NCBI GenBank assembly: GCA_024642765.1
Contig: JAHEAM010000147.1
Location: forward strand, 1-8,615
Length of the DNA: 8,615 nt
Direction of reading: 5' to 3'
Source: Planctomycetaceae bacterium
GTDB taxonomy: Bacteria > Planctomycetota > Planctomycetia > Pirellulales > Pirellulaceae
Below are positions 1-7,073 of this stretch, in pieces (the stretch's first letter is position 1; the number at the start of each line of letters is the position of its first letter). A program made the position numbers and the translations under genes. The notes under the pieces were generated by a model. The model saw only the letters and a program-made list of their open reading frames with translations, searched no databases and was not told the origin of the DNA.

Positions 1-390
1 CCAGACAATGTCGGGGTTGCTGGGCGCAATGGTCAAATCACCGATCGCGAAAGTCGATTCATGGTTAAAGATCGGATTCCAAGTCAGGCCACCATTCGTG
101 GTCTTCCAAACGCCGCCAGCGCCCACGCCGGCGTAGATGGTTCCCAGATCACCCCGAGGAGCGTCTATCGACTCAATCCTGCCGCCCGCAAACTTGGGCC
201 CCAGAGCTTGCCACTCCAATGCCTTGAACCTTGAGTTGTTCGCTAAGGCCCGATTCAGTGTCCATGATTCAAGTCGTGCGGCACCGCCGAGTCTGGGCTC
301 TTGTCCAGCTACTTTTGAATCCTTGCAACACAAGACGCAGATGACGAGAACCAAAACAGTAGCAACAGAGGAATCGAATCGAGCTCGCAT
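1..390 (-). CDS. Exported BNR/sortilin-type beta-propeller protein, N-terminal part (runs off the window)
   Basis: This is the first 130 codons of a minus-strand gene. ATG is the complement of 388-390, and the frame stays open to base 1. The N-terminus has a basic start (MRAR), a hydrophobic core at about residues 9-22 (VATVLVLVICVLCC) and a likely cleavage site near VAGQEP at about 28-33, so export is likely. The two cysteines do not make a canonical lipobox, though a lipoprotein cannot be excluded. The mature part carries the opening blade of the BNR/VPS10-like propeller family: WQALGPKFAGGRI, then IYAGVGAGGVWKTTNGGLTW, then AIGDLTIAPSNPDIVW at the edge. GGVWKTTNGGLTW is a textbook Asp-box-like (BNR) repeat. 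Relatives are often annotated as glycosyl hydrolases and commonly exceed 900 residues, but enzymatic activity is mostly unproven and no catalytic residue can be assessed here. Only a weak GGAAA-like element precedes the start. The gene is transcribed away from the cytochrome operon. Confidence 0.88.
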   Translation of the reverse strand, partial: MRARFDSSVATVLVLVICVLCCKDSKVAGQEPRLGGAARLESWTLNRALANNSRFKALEWQALGPKFAGGRIESIDAPRGDLGTIYAGVGAGGVWKTTNGGLTWNPIFNHESTFAIGDLTIAPSNPDIVW

Positions 391-767
391 AACGTTTCCA
401 AAACTATTTGATAAGGCCAAATTGAGTCAGTCGGACAAATATCCCTTCGCATCTACAACTTGAATCGATCGCACTCGCAGATTCAAGCATACGGCGATCC
501 TCGCGCGTTTGATGCCTGCAAGGATTTATGAATGTTCTTATTCATTTCGAATAATTGAACACTCTTGCACGATTTTAGTCCTATTACGTCGATATGCCTT
601 GGAATCGCATCGGAAATCGTATTGGCGAGCTGTTTGAGGTCGATGAAATCACCGATTTGGACAAGGTCTTGCGTGACGGCACACTTTTAAACGTTTATGA
701 TGGAACAAGAGTGTTCTGGTCGATCGCGAGTGCGCACAGACAGCATCATATTTCAACGGCATAAGAA
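391..767. other. Divergent intergenic region between the BNR gene and the cytochrome gene
   Basis: These 377 bases separate two divergently transcribed genes and should hold both promoters and 5' leaders. I could not find a sigma-70-like pair with good spacing on either strand. The closest on the plus strand is TTGAAC at 555-560 with TATTAC at 582-587, but the 21-base spacer is too long. The stretch from about 525 to 560 is locally AT-rich. No tRNA, repeat array or strong hairpin was seen. The right half contains the doubtful small reading frame at 594-764, listed separately. Confidence 0.6.
594..764 (+). CDS. Doubtful 56-codon reading frame upstream of the cytochrome gene
   Basis: An ATG opens at 594 and TAA closes at 762-764, giving 56 residues that begin MPWNRIGNRIGELFEV and end SAHRQHHISTA. 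I do not recognise the product. It has no signal peptide, no clear membrane segment and no cysteine. No Shine-Dalgarno sequence precedes the ATG, and the first upstream stop in frame is TAG at 576-578. The frame is the same as that of the 1280-residue cytochrome protein. Only TAA and one GAA codon lie between them, so the stop falls three bases before the next ATG. It could be a small leader peptide translationally coupled to the cytochrome gene, or simply a chance open frame in a 5' untranslated region. The downstream gene has its own convincing signal peptide, so a longer fused protein is unlikely. Confidence 0.2.
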   Translation: MPWNRIGNRIGELFEVDEITDLDKVLRDGTLLNVYDGTRVFWSIASAHRQHHISTA

Positions 768-3700
768 ATGAAAACGAATCACCGTCGCCAATATTTAAAG
801 CTTCTTTTTGGGTTTGCTTTGACTTGTTTGTGGGGATTGTCGGCACAGAGTATCTTTGCGATACAGGAAAAGGAGTTTTCAGCAGCAGACTTAGAGTTCT
901 TTGAATCATCCGTTCGACCTTTGCTCGTCGAAAATTGTCATGAATGCCATGGTCCCAACGAACAAGAGGCTGGACTGCGTCTGGACATTCGCGATGCAAT
1001 TTTGCAAGGCGGCGATACGGGTGCCGCAATCGATCTTGAAGACCCAAGCCACAGCCTTTTGATCGAAGCCGTCGAGTACGAAGGCGAATATCAAATGCCG
1101 CCGGACTCGAAGCTTCCCGACCAGGACATTGCAATCCTCCGTGATTGGGTCAAACGAGGTGCTCCTTGGCCCAAAGAGAATAAGTCTGCGAACCCTGCGG
1201 ACGCCGAATTCAATCTTGAAGAACGTCGCGCATCACATTGGTGCTGGCAGCCACCGACACGTCAAACGATACCCAGTGTCAAAGGCTCCAATTGGGCTCG
1301 TGAGGATATTGACCGATTTGTGTTGGCAAAACTTGAGGCCGCCGGATTGGCGCCTGCCGACGATGCCTCACGCTCTGTTTTGCTCCGCCGTGTGTTTTTT
1401 GACTTGATTGGCCTACCCCCAACGACCGCCGATATCGAAGCCTTTCTGGCCGACGAATCCGATGGAGCATTCGCGAAAGTTGTCGATAGACTCTTGGCTT
1501 CGCCGCGGTTCGGTGAACATTGGGCTCGGAAGTGGATGGATCTTACTCGCTATGCGGAAACGTACGGGCATGAATTCGATTATCCAATCGAACACGCCTA
1601 CAAGTACCGTGACTACTTAATTCGAGCGTTCAACGCAAATGTCCCTTTCAATAATTTCGCCCGTGAACATATTGCCGGTGATCTGCTCCAAAACCCGCGA
1701 TTGAACCCGAATGACTTATTCAATGAATCCATTATCGGGACGGGTTTCTGGTTCTTAGGAGAGGGAACGCATGGACCAGTGGACGTCAAAGGCGATGAGG
1801 CGGGCCGGATCGACAATCAAATCGACGTGATGACCAAGACGTTCTTGGGTGTCACCGTTAGTTGTGCTCGTTGCCATGATCACAAATTCGATGCTATTTC
1901 TACAGAAGACTATTACGCGCTGGCGGGCTTTCTCCAAAGCAGTCGGCGACAATTAGCCTATCTCGATCCGCATGAGACGATTGCCACAAAACTTCGAGAG
2001 ATTTCAATTGCAGAACGTGAGGCTGAATTGCGTTTCGAAGCAAGCGGTTTCATTTTGAATATTGATAGACAGAAATTGGCTTCCTACCTCGCTGCATCGA
2101 TCGATTATTTGCGTACGTTCGATGTCAACCAACATGTGCTTCAAGGCGAAAAACTGAAATCGACCAACCAAGTTAGTGGGGTTGTCGAAGTTCAAAAGAT
2201 TGAACCTGAAAACAACTTCTCTTGGCAAGGCAATCAACAACTATGGTGGCGAGACGGCAAGATCAATGAAACACTCGATATTGAATTCGATGTGCCTGAA
2301 AAAAACGCTGGCAGCAGCGAGTTGGTTGTTCGTTTGACGAAGGCGAACGATTACGGCATCGTCAAGATTTGGCTCGATGAACGAGCCACCGAGGCAGTCA
2401 CTGTTGACTGTTTTGCAGCGGAGCTAACAACTGCCTCCATAGTCATCGGCCGCCATGAACTTTCGCCGGGCAAGCACAAATTGCATTTCCAAATCACCGG
2501 TGCAAACGAAACAGCGATCAAACGCTATATGCTCGGATTGGATTATTTGGCCTGGTCGAAAGAAACAAACGGCGTCGAAAAAATCTCTTCGGCTGAATGG
2601 ATGGCCAAGCGTTCGAATGACCAGAGTTTGGATCAAGCCTTACTGCAACGTTGGATTGATACACTGCGCCATGACTCAATCAACCGACCGTCGAGTCCGC
2701 TCTTCGCCATCAAGAAACTGGTCGAATCCGACGGCGATCAAGACGCCGTGCAATCCCTCAAGGATTTGCTAAATAACAAACAGAAAATAGCCGCCGAACA
2801 GAACCAGAAATTGAAGCAAGACTCGATACTGTTTGCAGATTTTTCAAAGGGTATCCCGGACGATTGGTTCGCTACGGGCTTGGCTTTCGAAAAGTTACAC
2901 GACTCAAACAAAATGCTCAATGCCAATGCGGAATTGGAGCTTACTTCGGTTGCGTCGTCCAATCGACTTGCAAACAGGTTAGCCGGTTCACTGCGTTCAC
3001 CAACATTTGAAATCACGGGTGACCAAGTCCTTTACCACTATCGCGGTGAAAACATTCAAGTCCGAATCGTTATCGATGGCTTCATGCTCGACACATTCAA
3101 TGGCTTGCTGTTCGGCGACATGACGAAGACCCTTCCCAAATCGGATGACTACCGATGGGCTATTCAAAGTGGTGATCTGCGTAACTACAAGGGACACAGG
3201 GCCTACATCGAAATCAATGATTTGGGTGAGGGTTGGGCGGCAATCGATGAAATTCGTTTCGCAAGTGGACAGCCTGAAATCGAAGAACCGAACCCGCTCA
3301 ATTCTACGATTGCCGAATGGGCTAACTCTGCGAATGCTGAAGATATCGTTAACGCAGCGGTCAATGGCTTAAGCGGTTTTTTGCCAGAAGCTATGGCTAA
3401 ACTTGATTGTAACAGCGTGAACGGGCTCAACTGGATTTTGCGAAATCAACTGGAGCCAAGTTTCACAACAACAACGGTTCCGACGGCGATTAGTTCGAGC
3501 TCTTCATCGGTGCCGAGGAAAGTCAATCTTGAGAACGATTGGCGAGTGGCGTTCGAGAAATGCCAATCCCTCGCGCAGGAATTGCCCTTGCCTGAACGGG
3601 TTATAGCCATGTGCGACGGATCGCCAGAAGACGAATTTGTGTTTATCCGCGGTAACCATAAAACTCCGGGCAGCCAAGTCCCGAGACGATCGCTGTCAGC

Positions 3701-4610
3701 GTTTCATGACGCTGATCGGTTCGCAAAATTGTCGGGAAGTGGGCGCTTAGAATTTGCAGAAGAACTGGTGTCACCTAGTCATCCATTAACCTCGCGAGTG
3801 ATTGTCAATCGTTTGTGGCACCACCTGTTTGGAGTTGGGATTGTGCCGACCGTCGATAACTTGGGTGTCCTCGGTGAGGCCCCCACTCATCCAGAGTTAT
3901 TGGATTACCTCGCTCTTGAATTCATCGATGCCAAATGGTCGATCAAGGATATGTTGCGGCGTATCGTATTGACACGCACGTATCAGTTGTCGAGTCAGCC
4001 AAATGCAAAAGCAGCAGCAGTTGACCCAGCAAATCGACTGCTGCATTCGGCTCGAATTCAGCGACTCACCGGTGAAGAGATTCGCGATTCCATTCTTCAG
4101 GTTAGCGAAGAGTTGCGTACTGAGATGTACGGTCCGTCTGTCGCTGTTCACTTGACGCCGTTCATGCAAGGTCGCGGTCGACCGGGCAACTCGGGACCAC
4201 TCGATGGCAACGGTAGACGCAGTGTGTACCTCGAGGTACGTCGAAATTTTCTTAACCCAATGATGTTGGCGTTCGATACACCGATTCCATTCAATTCGGC
4301 TGGTGCCCGTAATGTGTCGAATGTTCCTGCTCAGGCATTGATTTTGATGAACTCACCATTCGTTCAAGACCAGGCGCAGAAATGGGCGACGCGAGTATTG
4401 AGCGAAACGAGTTTATCGGATCGCGAACGAATCTCTGGCATGATTTTGTCAGGATTGGGGCGAACGGCGACAGCTGCTGAACTCGACGAATGTGAAGAGT
4501 TTTTGCGTGACGCGTTATCACAAGAATCGGCCGGCATGACGCGCGATGAGGCTTGGGGCAGTTTGGCCCACATTATTTTCAATATGAAGGCCTTTACGTT
4601 CGTCTATTGA
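768..4610 (+). CDS. Secreted PSCyt1-PSCyt2(DUF1549)-PSD1(DUF1553) planctomycete cytochrome protein with central beta-rich insert
   Basis: This is a 1280-residue exported protein. A Sec signal peptide spans residues 1-31 (basic MKTNHRRQYLK, hydrophobic core, likely cut after QSIFA). PSCyt1, a cytochrome c-like domain, covers about 43-135, with haem motif CHECH at 57-61 and a possible distal ligand Met110 in QMPP. PSCyt2/DUF1549 runs from about 176 to 400: NWAREDIDRFVLAKL, the LLRRVFFDLIGLPP segment at 205-218, RFGEHWARKWMDLTRYAET, and a second haem motif, CARCH, at 366-370 followed by DHKFD. Two beta-rich modules sit in the middle, at about 466-594 (ending in LGLDYLAW) and about 685-833. They resemble carbohydrate-binding-like sandwiches, but that is inference. 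A Thr/Ser-rich linker lies near 899-917. PSD1/DUF1553 spans about 956-1245 (FIRGNHKTPG, RVIVNRLWHHLFG, NVSNVPAQALILMNSPFV), and the C-terminus ending AFTFVY is normal for the family. Many relatives are shorter, around 700-1100 residues, because they lack such inserts. The reaction is unknown. Redox chemistry on polysaccharides or other extracytoplasmic substrates is only a proposal. Confidence 0.95.
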   Translation: MKTNHRRQYLKLLFGFALTCLWGLSAQSIFAIQEKEFSAADLEFFESSVRPLLVENCHECHGPNEQEAGLRLDIRDAILQGGDTGAAIDLEDPSHSLLIEAVEYEGEYQMPPDSKLPDQDIAILRDWVKRGAPWPKENKSANPADAEFNLEERRASHWCWQPPTRQTIPSVKGSNWAREDIDRFVLAKLEAAGLAPADDASRSVLLRRVFFDLIGLPPTTADIEAFLADESDGAFAKVVDRLLASPRFGEHWARKWMDLTRYAETYGHEFDYPIEHAYKYRDYLIRAFNANVPFNNFAREHIAGDLLQNPRLNPNDLFNESIIGTGFWFLGEGTHGPVDVKGDEAGRIDNQIDVMTKTFLGVTVSCARCHDHKFDAISTEDYYALAGFLQSSRRQLAYLDPHETIATKLREISIAEREAELRFEASGFILNIDRQKLASYLAASIDYLRTFDVNQHVLQGEKLKSTNQVSGVVEVQKIEPENNFSWQGNQQLWWRDGKINETLDIEFDVPEKNAGSSELVVRLTKANDYGIVKIWLDERATEAVTVDCFAAELTTASIVIGRHELSPGKHKLHFQITGANETAIKRYMLGLDYLAWSKETNGVEKISSAEWMAKRSNDQSLDQALLQRWIDTLRHDSINRPSSPLFAIKKLVESDGDQDAVQSLKDLLNNKQKIAAEQNQKLKQDSILFADFSKGIPDDWFATGLAFEKLHDSNKMLNANAELELTSVASSNRLANRLAGSLRSPTFEITGDQVLYHYRGENIQVRIVIDGFMLDTFNGLLFGDMTKTLPKSDDYRWAIQSGDLRNYKGHRAYIEINDLGEGWAAIDEIRFASGQPEIEEPNPLNSTIAEWANSANAEDIVNAAVNGLSGFLPEAMAKLDCNSVNGLNWILRNQLEPSFTTTTVPTAISSSSSSVPRKVNLENDWRVAFEKCQSLAQELPLPERVIAMCDGSPEDEFVFIRGNHKTPGSQVPRRSLSAFHDADRFAKLSGSGRLEFAEELVSPSHPLTSRVIVNRLWHHLFGVGIVPTVDNLGVLGEAPTHPELLDYLALEFIDAKWSIKDMLRRIVLTRTYQLSSQPNAKAAAVDPANRLLHSARIQRLTGEEIRDSILQVSEELRTEMYGPSVAVHLTPFMQGRGRPGNSGPLDGNGRRSVYLEVRRNFLNPMMLAFDTPIPFNSAGARNVSNVPAQALILMNSPFVQDQAQKWATRVLSETSLSDRERISGMILSGLGRTATAAELDECEEFLRDALSQESAGMTRDEAWGSLAHIIFNMKAFTFVY

Positions 4611-4656
4611 TTTGATTTTGTATGCAGCAAGTGCTTAGTTTTTTTGAAATGCATTT

Positions 4657-4660
4657 AAGG
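4657..4660 (+). promoter_or_regulatory. Shine-Dalgarno-like AAGG before the DUF1501 gene
   Basis: AAGG, within TTTAAGG, lies eight bases before the ATG at 4669. It is the clearest ribosome binding site in the window and supports that start. The start also gives an N-terminus that places the Tat motif at residues 16-22. Confidence 0.5.
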
Positions 4661-4668
4661 TTCGAACA

Positions 4669-6099
4669 ATGAAATCAAACTTCCCTTGCGGTCGCATTCG
4701 CCCACAAAATATTTCACGTCGCGAATGGCTCAAGCATAGCGCTTGCGGTTTTGGCTCCGTCGCATTAGCGGCTCTATTACAAGACCGCGCCTACGGTGCC
4801 TTGGCCAAGGACGAGCATATCGTCGGACCTCACTTCGCGCCCAAAGTAAAGCGAGTCGTTTACTTGTACATGGACGGCGGGCCATCACAAGTCGATACAT
4901 TCGACCCAAAACCGCTACTCACAAAAGAGAATGGGCAACCCTTTAAAATGAAAATGGAGCCCACGCAGTTCAACAATAACGGCAACACGCTCGGCAGTCC
5001 CTGGGAATTTCAAAACTATGGAGAATCTGGAATCCCAGTAAGTGATCTGTTTCCAAATGTCGCCAAGCACGCCGACAAGCTATGCGTCATCCGTTCGATG
5101 TATAGCAACTTTTCGGAACACACGAACGCCAATTATTTTTTGCACACAGGAAACGGATTTCAAGGCCGACCGAGCATGGGGGCCTGGATCAATTATGGCC
5201 TTGGCAGTGAGAACCAAGACCTGCCGGGCTTCATCGTGCTTAATGGCGGTTTGATTCCGCCGGGAGGCTTGGATTGTTTCAATAGCGGCTTTCTTCCGGC
5301 GACCTATCAGGGGTCCATTTTCAACCCCGGTGACGTTCCGCTTGCCAATATTCTTCCCCTTGAGAAAACGTCAAAAGCACAGAAATTGAAACTTGAACTT
5401 TTGCATCGCCTCGACGAGCAAAACATGGTTCATTTTGGCGCAGACAACCAAATGGAGTCAGCGCTTGCCAACTATGAACTGGCGTTTCGCATGCAAACGG
5501 CCGTGCCGATGGTTTCTGATATTTCCGATGAGTCCGAAGCCACAAAAACGATGTATGGTCTCGATTCCGATTTTGAAGGGACACGTACCTATGGCAAGAA
5601 TTGTTTGATGGCGAGACGGTTGTTAGAGAAGGGCGTCCGTTTTATTGAACTTACTTGCCCCGGCATTGGTCATGATCGTTGGGATCAACATGGGAATCTA
5701 AAAAAGGGTCACGGCGACAATGCGCGGGCCGTTGACCAATCGATCGCGGCACTGCTGACTGATTTAGATCAACGCGGTTTGCTCGAAGAAACACTGGTCG
5801 TGTGGTCGGGCGAATTTGGACGTACTCCGTTTGCCCAAGGCTCTGATGGCCGAGACCATAATCCGTTTGGATTTAGCCTTTGGATGTGCGGTGGTGGAAT
5901 CAAAGGCGGAATGACTTATGGCGCAACCGATGAATACGGTTACAAAGCGATCGAAAATAAAGTCGAAATTCATGATTTGCATGCGACAATGCTGCACTTA
6001 CTCGGAGTCGATCACGAACGCTTGACCTACCGTTGGTCGGGGCGTGACATGCGTCTAACCGACGTTAAAGGCAAGCTGATCAAAGAGATTCTGGCGTAA
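4669..6099 (+). CDS. Tat-exported DUF1501 protein (alkaline phosphatase/sulfatase-like fold)
   Basis: This 476-residue protein is complete and of normal length for DUF1501. The N-terminus carries a twin-arginine signal: SRREWLK at 16-22, then a hydrophobic stretch (FGSVALAALL) at about 28-37. It should therefore be exported already folded. Family landmarks follow in order. YLYMDGGPSQVDTFDPKP at about 65-82 is the conserved N-terminal core with likely ligand residues Asp69 and Ser73. HTGNGFQGRPSMGAW lies at 159-173, and HDRWDQHGNLKKGH at 335-348. VVWSGEFGRTP at 377-387 precedes GRDHNPFGF at 394-402, GGGIKGGMTYGATDEYGY at 408-425 and HDLHATMLHLLGVDH at 435-449. The His and Asp residues in these motifs suggest metal binding, by analogy with the alkaline phosphatase superfamily. 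It starts 58 bases after the cytochrome gene on the same strand, which implies an operon and a shared extracytoplasmic job. The substrate is unknown: sulfate or phosphate ester hydrolysis is possible but undemonstrated for this family. Confidence 0.94.
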   Translation: MKSNFPCGRIRPQNISRREWLKHSACGFGSVALAALLQDRAYGALAKDEHIVGPHFAPKVKRVVYLYMDGGPSQVDTFDPKPLLTKENGQPFKMKMEPTQFNNNGNTLGSPWEFQNYGESGIPVSDLFPNVAKHADKLCVIRSMYSNFSEHTNANYFLHTGNGFQGRPSMGAWINYGLGSENQDLPGFIVLNGGLIPPGGLDCFNSGFLPATYQGSIFNPGDVPLANILPLEKTSKAQKLKLELLHRLDEQNMVHFGADNQMESALANYELAFRMQTAVPMVSDISDESEATKTMYGLDSDFEGTRTYGKNCLMARRLLEKGVRFIELTCPGIGHDRWDQHGNLKKGHGDNARAVDQSIAALLTDLDQRGLLEETLVVWSGEFGRTPFAQGSDGRDHNPFGFSLWMCGGGIKGGMTYGATDEYGYKAIENKVEIHDLHATMLHLLGVDHERLTYRWSGRDMRLTDVKGKLIKEILA

Positions 6100-6242
6100 C
6101 AACATTGAGCCGAATGTAACTGAATTTCATTCGCTGGATGTTTGGTTCGGGTGTTGCCGTTTGAACGGTGCCCCGCTACTCTATTTCGTCCGCTCAAATG
6201 TCGGTTTGTAATCGGCGAATCCATGCAGCGCTCTTATGCTAA

Positions 6243-6266
6243 GATGACAACTCACGACAAGTCATC
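6243..6266. promoter_or_regulatory. Small dyad in the leader of the ABC transporter genes
   Basis: GATGAC at 6243-6248 and GTCATC at 6261-6266 form a perfect six-base inverted repeat around a 12-base centre. The repeat lies 12 to 35 bases before the ATG at 6278. TATGCT, a possible -10 element, sits just upstream at 6235-6240, but no -35 with normal spacing was found. The placement would suit an operator or a weak mRNA hairpin near the ribosome binding site. A six-base match can arise by chance, so confidence is low. Confidence 0.2.
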
Positions 6267-6277
6267 CACTAAGTTCT

Positions 6278-7003
6278 ATGCATAATTCGACATCGACAAA
6301 AACGGCAGTTTTTCGCGCCCAAGAAATCACCAAGGTTTACGAGATGGGTGAGGTCAAAGTGCAGGCGCTGCGCGGTGTCAATATTGAATTGTTCGAACAG
6401 GAGTTTGTGGTTTTGCTCGGTGCTTCTGGGAGTGGCAAATCGACTTTGCTAAACATTCTCGGCGGACTGGATGTAGCAACCTCTGGAAAAGTTTTTTACC
6501 TCGATCAAGATCTGTCGGTTGCCAGCGAAACAGAACTCACTCGTTTTCGACGCGATAATGTTGGCTTTGTTTTTCAATTCTACAACTTGATTCCAAGTTT
6601 AACTGCCAAAGAAAATGTCGAGCTAATTACAGAAATCGCGAAAGATCCGATGAGCCCACTTGAGGCACTGGAGTTGGTGAAATTGCAGGATCGCGCCAAT
6701 CATTTCCCCGCCCAACTTTCTGGTGGCGAACAACAACGAGTCGCCATTGCACGTGCCATTGCAAAACGCCCTAAAGTTCTACTGTGCGACGAACCAACAG
6801 GTGCTCTCGATGTCAAAACAGGCATTATTGTTTTGGATGCCATTGCTCGAATCAATCGCGAACTCGGCACGACCACTGCAGTTATAACTCACAATGCTGC
6901 GATAGCCAAAATGGCCGATCGAGTCGTTTCGATGTCCGATGGTCAGATATCCAACGTACAAATAAACACAACGCGAGTGTCGGCAACCGGTTTGGAATGG
7001 TAG
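6278..7003 (+). CDS. ABC transporter ATP-binding protein, MacB/LolD-like (AttE-type operon)
   Basis: This 241-residue nucleotide-binding subunit, a cytoplasmic ATPase, powers the permease encoded next. All the ABC motifs are intact. Walker A is GASGSGKST at 48-56, the Q-loop glutamine is Q100 in FVFQFYN, the signature is LSGGEQQ at 147-153, Walker B is KVLLCDEPTGALD at 166-178, and the switch histidine is H205 in VITHNAAIA. The segment LIPSLTAKENVEL and the DEPTGALD form are typical of the MacB/LolD/FtsE group, which drives mechanotransmission rather than ordinary pore transport. The C-terminus HNAAIAKMADRVV...GLEW is, from memory of the family, the usual ending of ATPases paired with AttE-like permeases, so the TAG at 7001-7003 looks genuine. 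The permease starts 70 bases downstream. The 178-base gap upstream suggests its own promoter. The substrate cannot be told from this subunit; lipoprotein, lipid or peptide export are the options known for the group. Confidence 0.93.
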   Translation: MHNSTSTKTAVFRAQEITKVYEMGEVKVQALRGVNIELFEQEFVVLLGASGSGKSTLLNILGGLDVATSGKVFYLDQDLSVASETELTRFRRDNVGFVFQFYNLIPSLTAKENVELITEIAKDPMSPLEALELVKLQDRANHFPAQLSGGEQQRVAIARAIAKRPKVLLCDEPTGALDVKTGIIVLDAIARINRELGTTTAVITHNAAIAKMADRVVSMSDGQISNVQINTTRVSATGLEW

Positions 7004-7073
7004 CTGCGGAATATTGTCTCGGCGTTCCGGTCGAGGATTTGGTTTGCGATCCAAGTTTTGACAAGTTAGACAA

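Noticed and set aside
137..463. 108-codon plus-strand frame at the left end
   Set aside because: It is antisense to the BNR propeller gene, whose translation matches a known family residue by residue. The plus-strand product matches nothing recognisable.
555..587. TTGAAC and TATTAC as a sigma-70 promoter for the cytochrome gene
   Set aside because: The spacer is 21 bases, outside the usable range, and no alternative pairing is better.
649..1134. 161-codon minus-strand frame opposite the start of the cytochrome gene
   Set aside because: It overlaps the signal peptide and haem domain coding sequence on the other strand. Its translation is Arg/Ser/Leu-rich with no recognisable domain, so it is a shadow frame.
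4009..4020. GCAGCAGCAG run inside the cytochrome gene as a possible repeat
   Set aside because: It is a short in-frame alanine stretch (KAAAVDPANR) within the PSD1 domain, not a repeat element.
4626..4645. AGC-AAGT-GCT followed by seven T residues, resembling an intrinsic terminator between the cytochrome and DUF1501 genes
   Set aside because: The stem is only three base pairs, too weak to stop transcription, and the two genes are expected to be co-transcribed.
6149..6174. Inverted repeat around CCGT-TTGA-ACGG with flanking GGG and CCCC, a possible terminator after the DUF1501 gene
   Set aside because: The outer stem needs bulges and wobble pairs, and no T-tract follows (GCTACTCTATTTC). It cannot be called a terminator from sequence alone.
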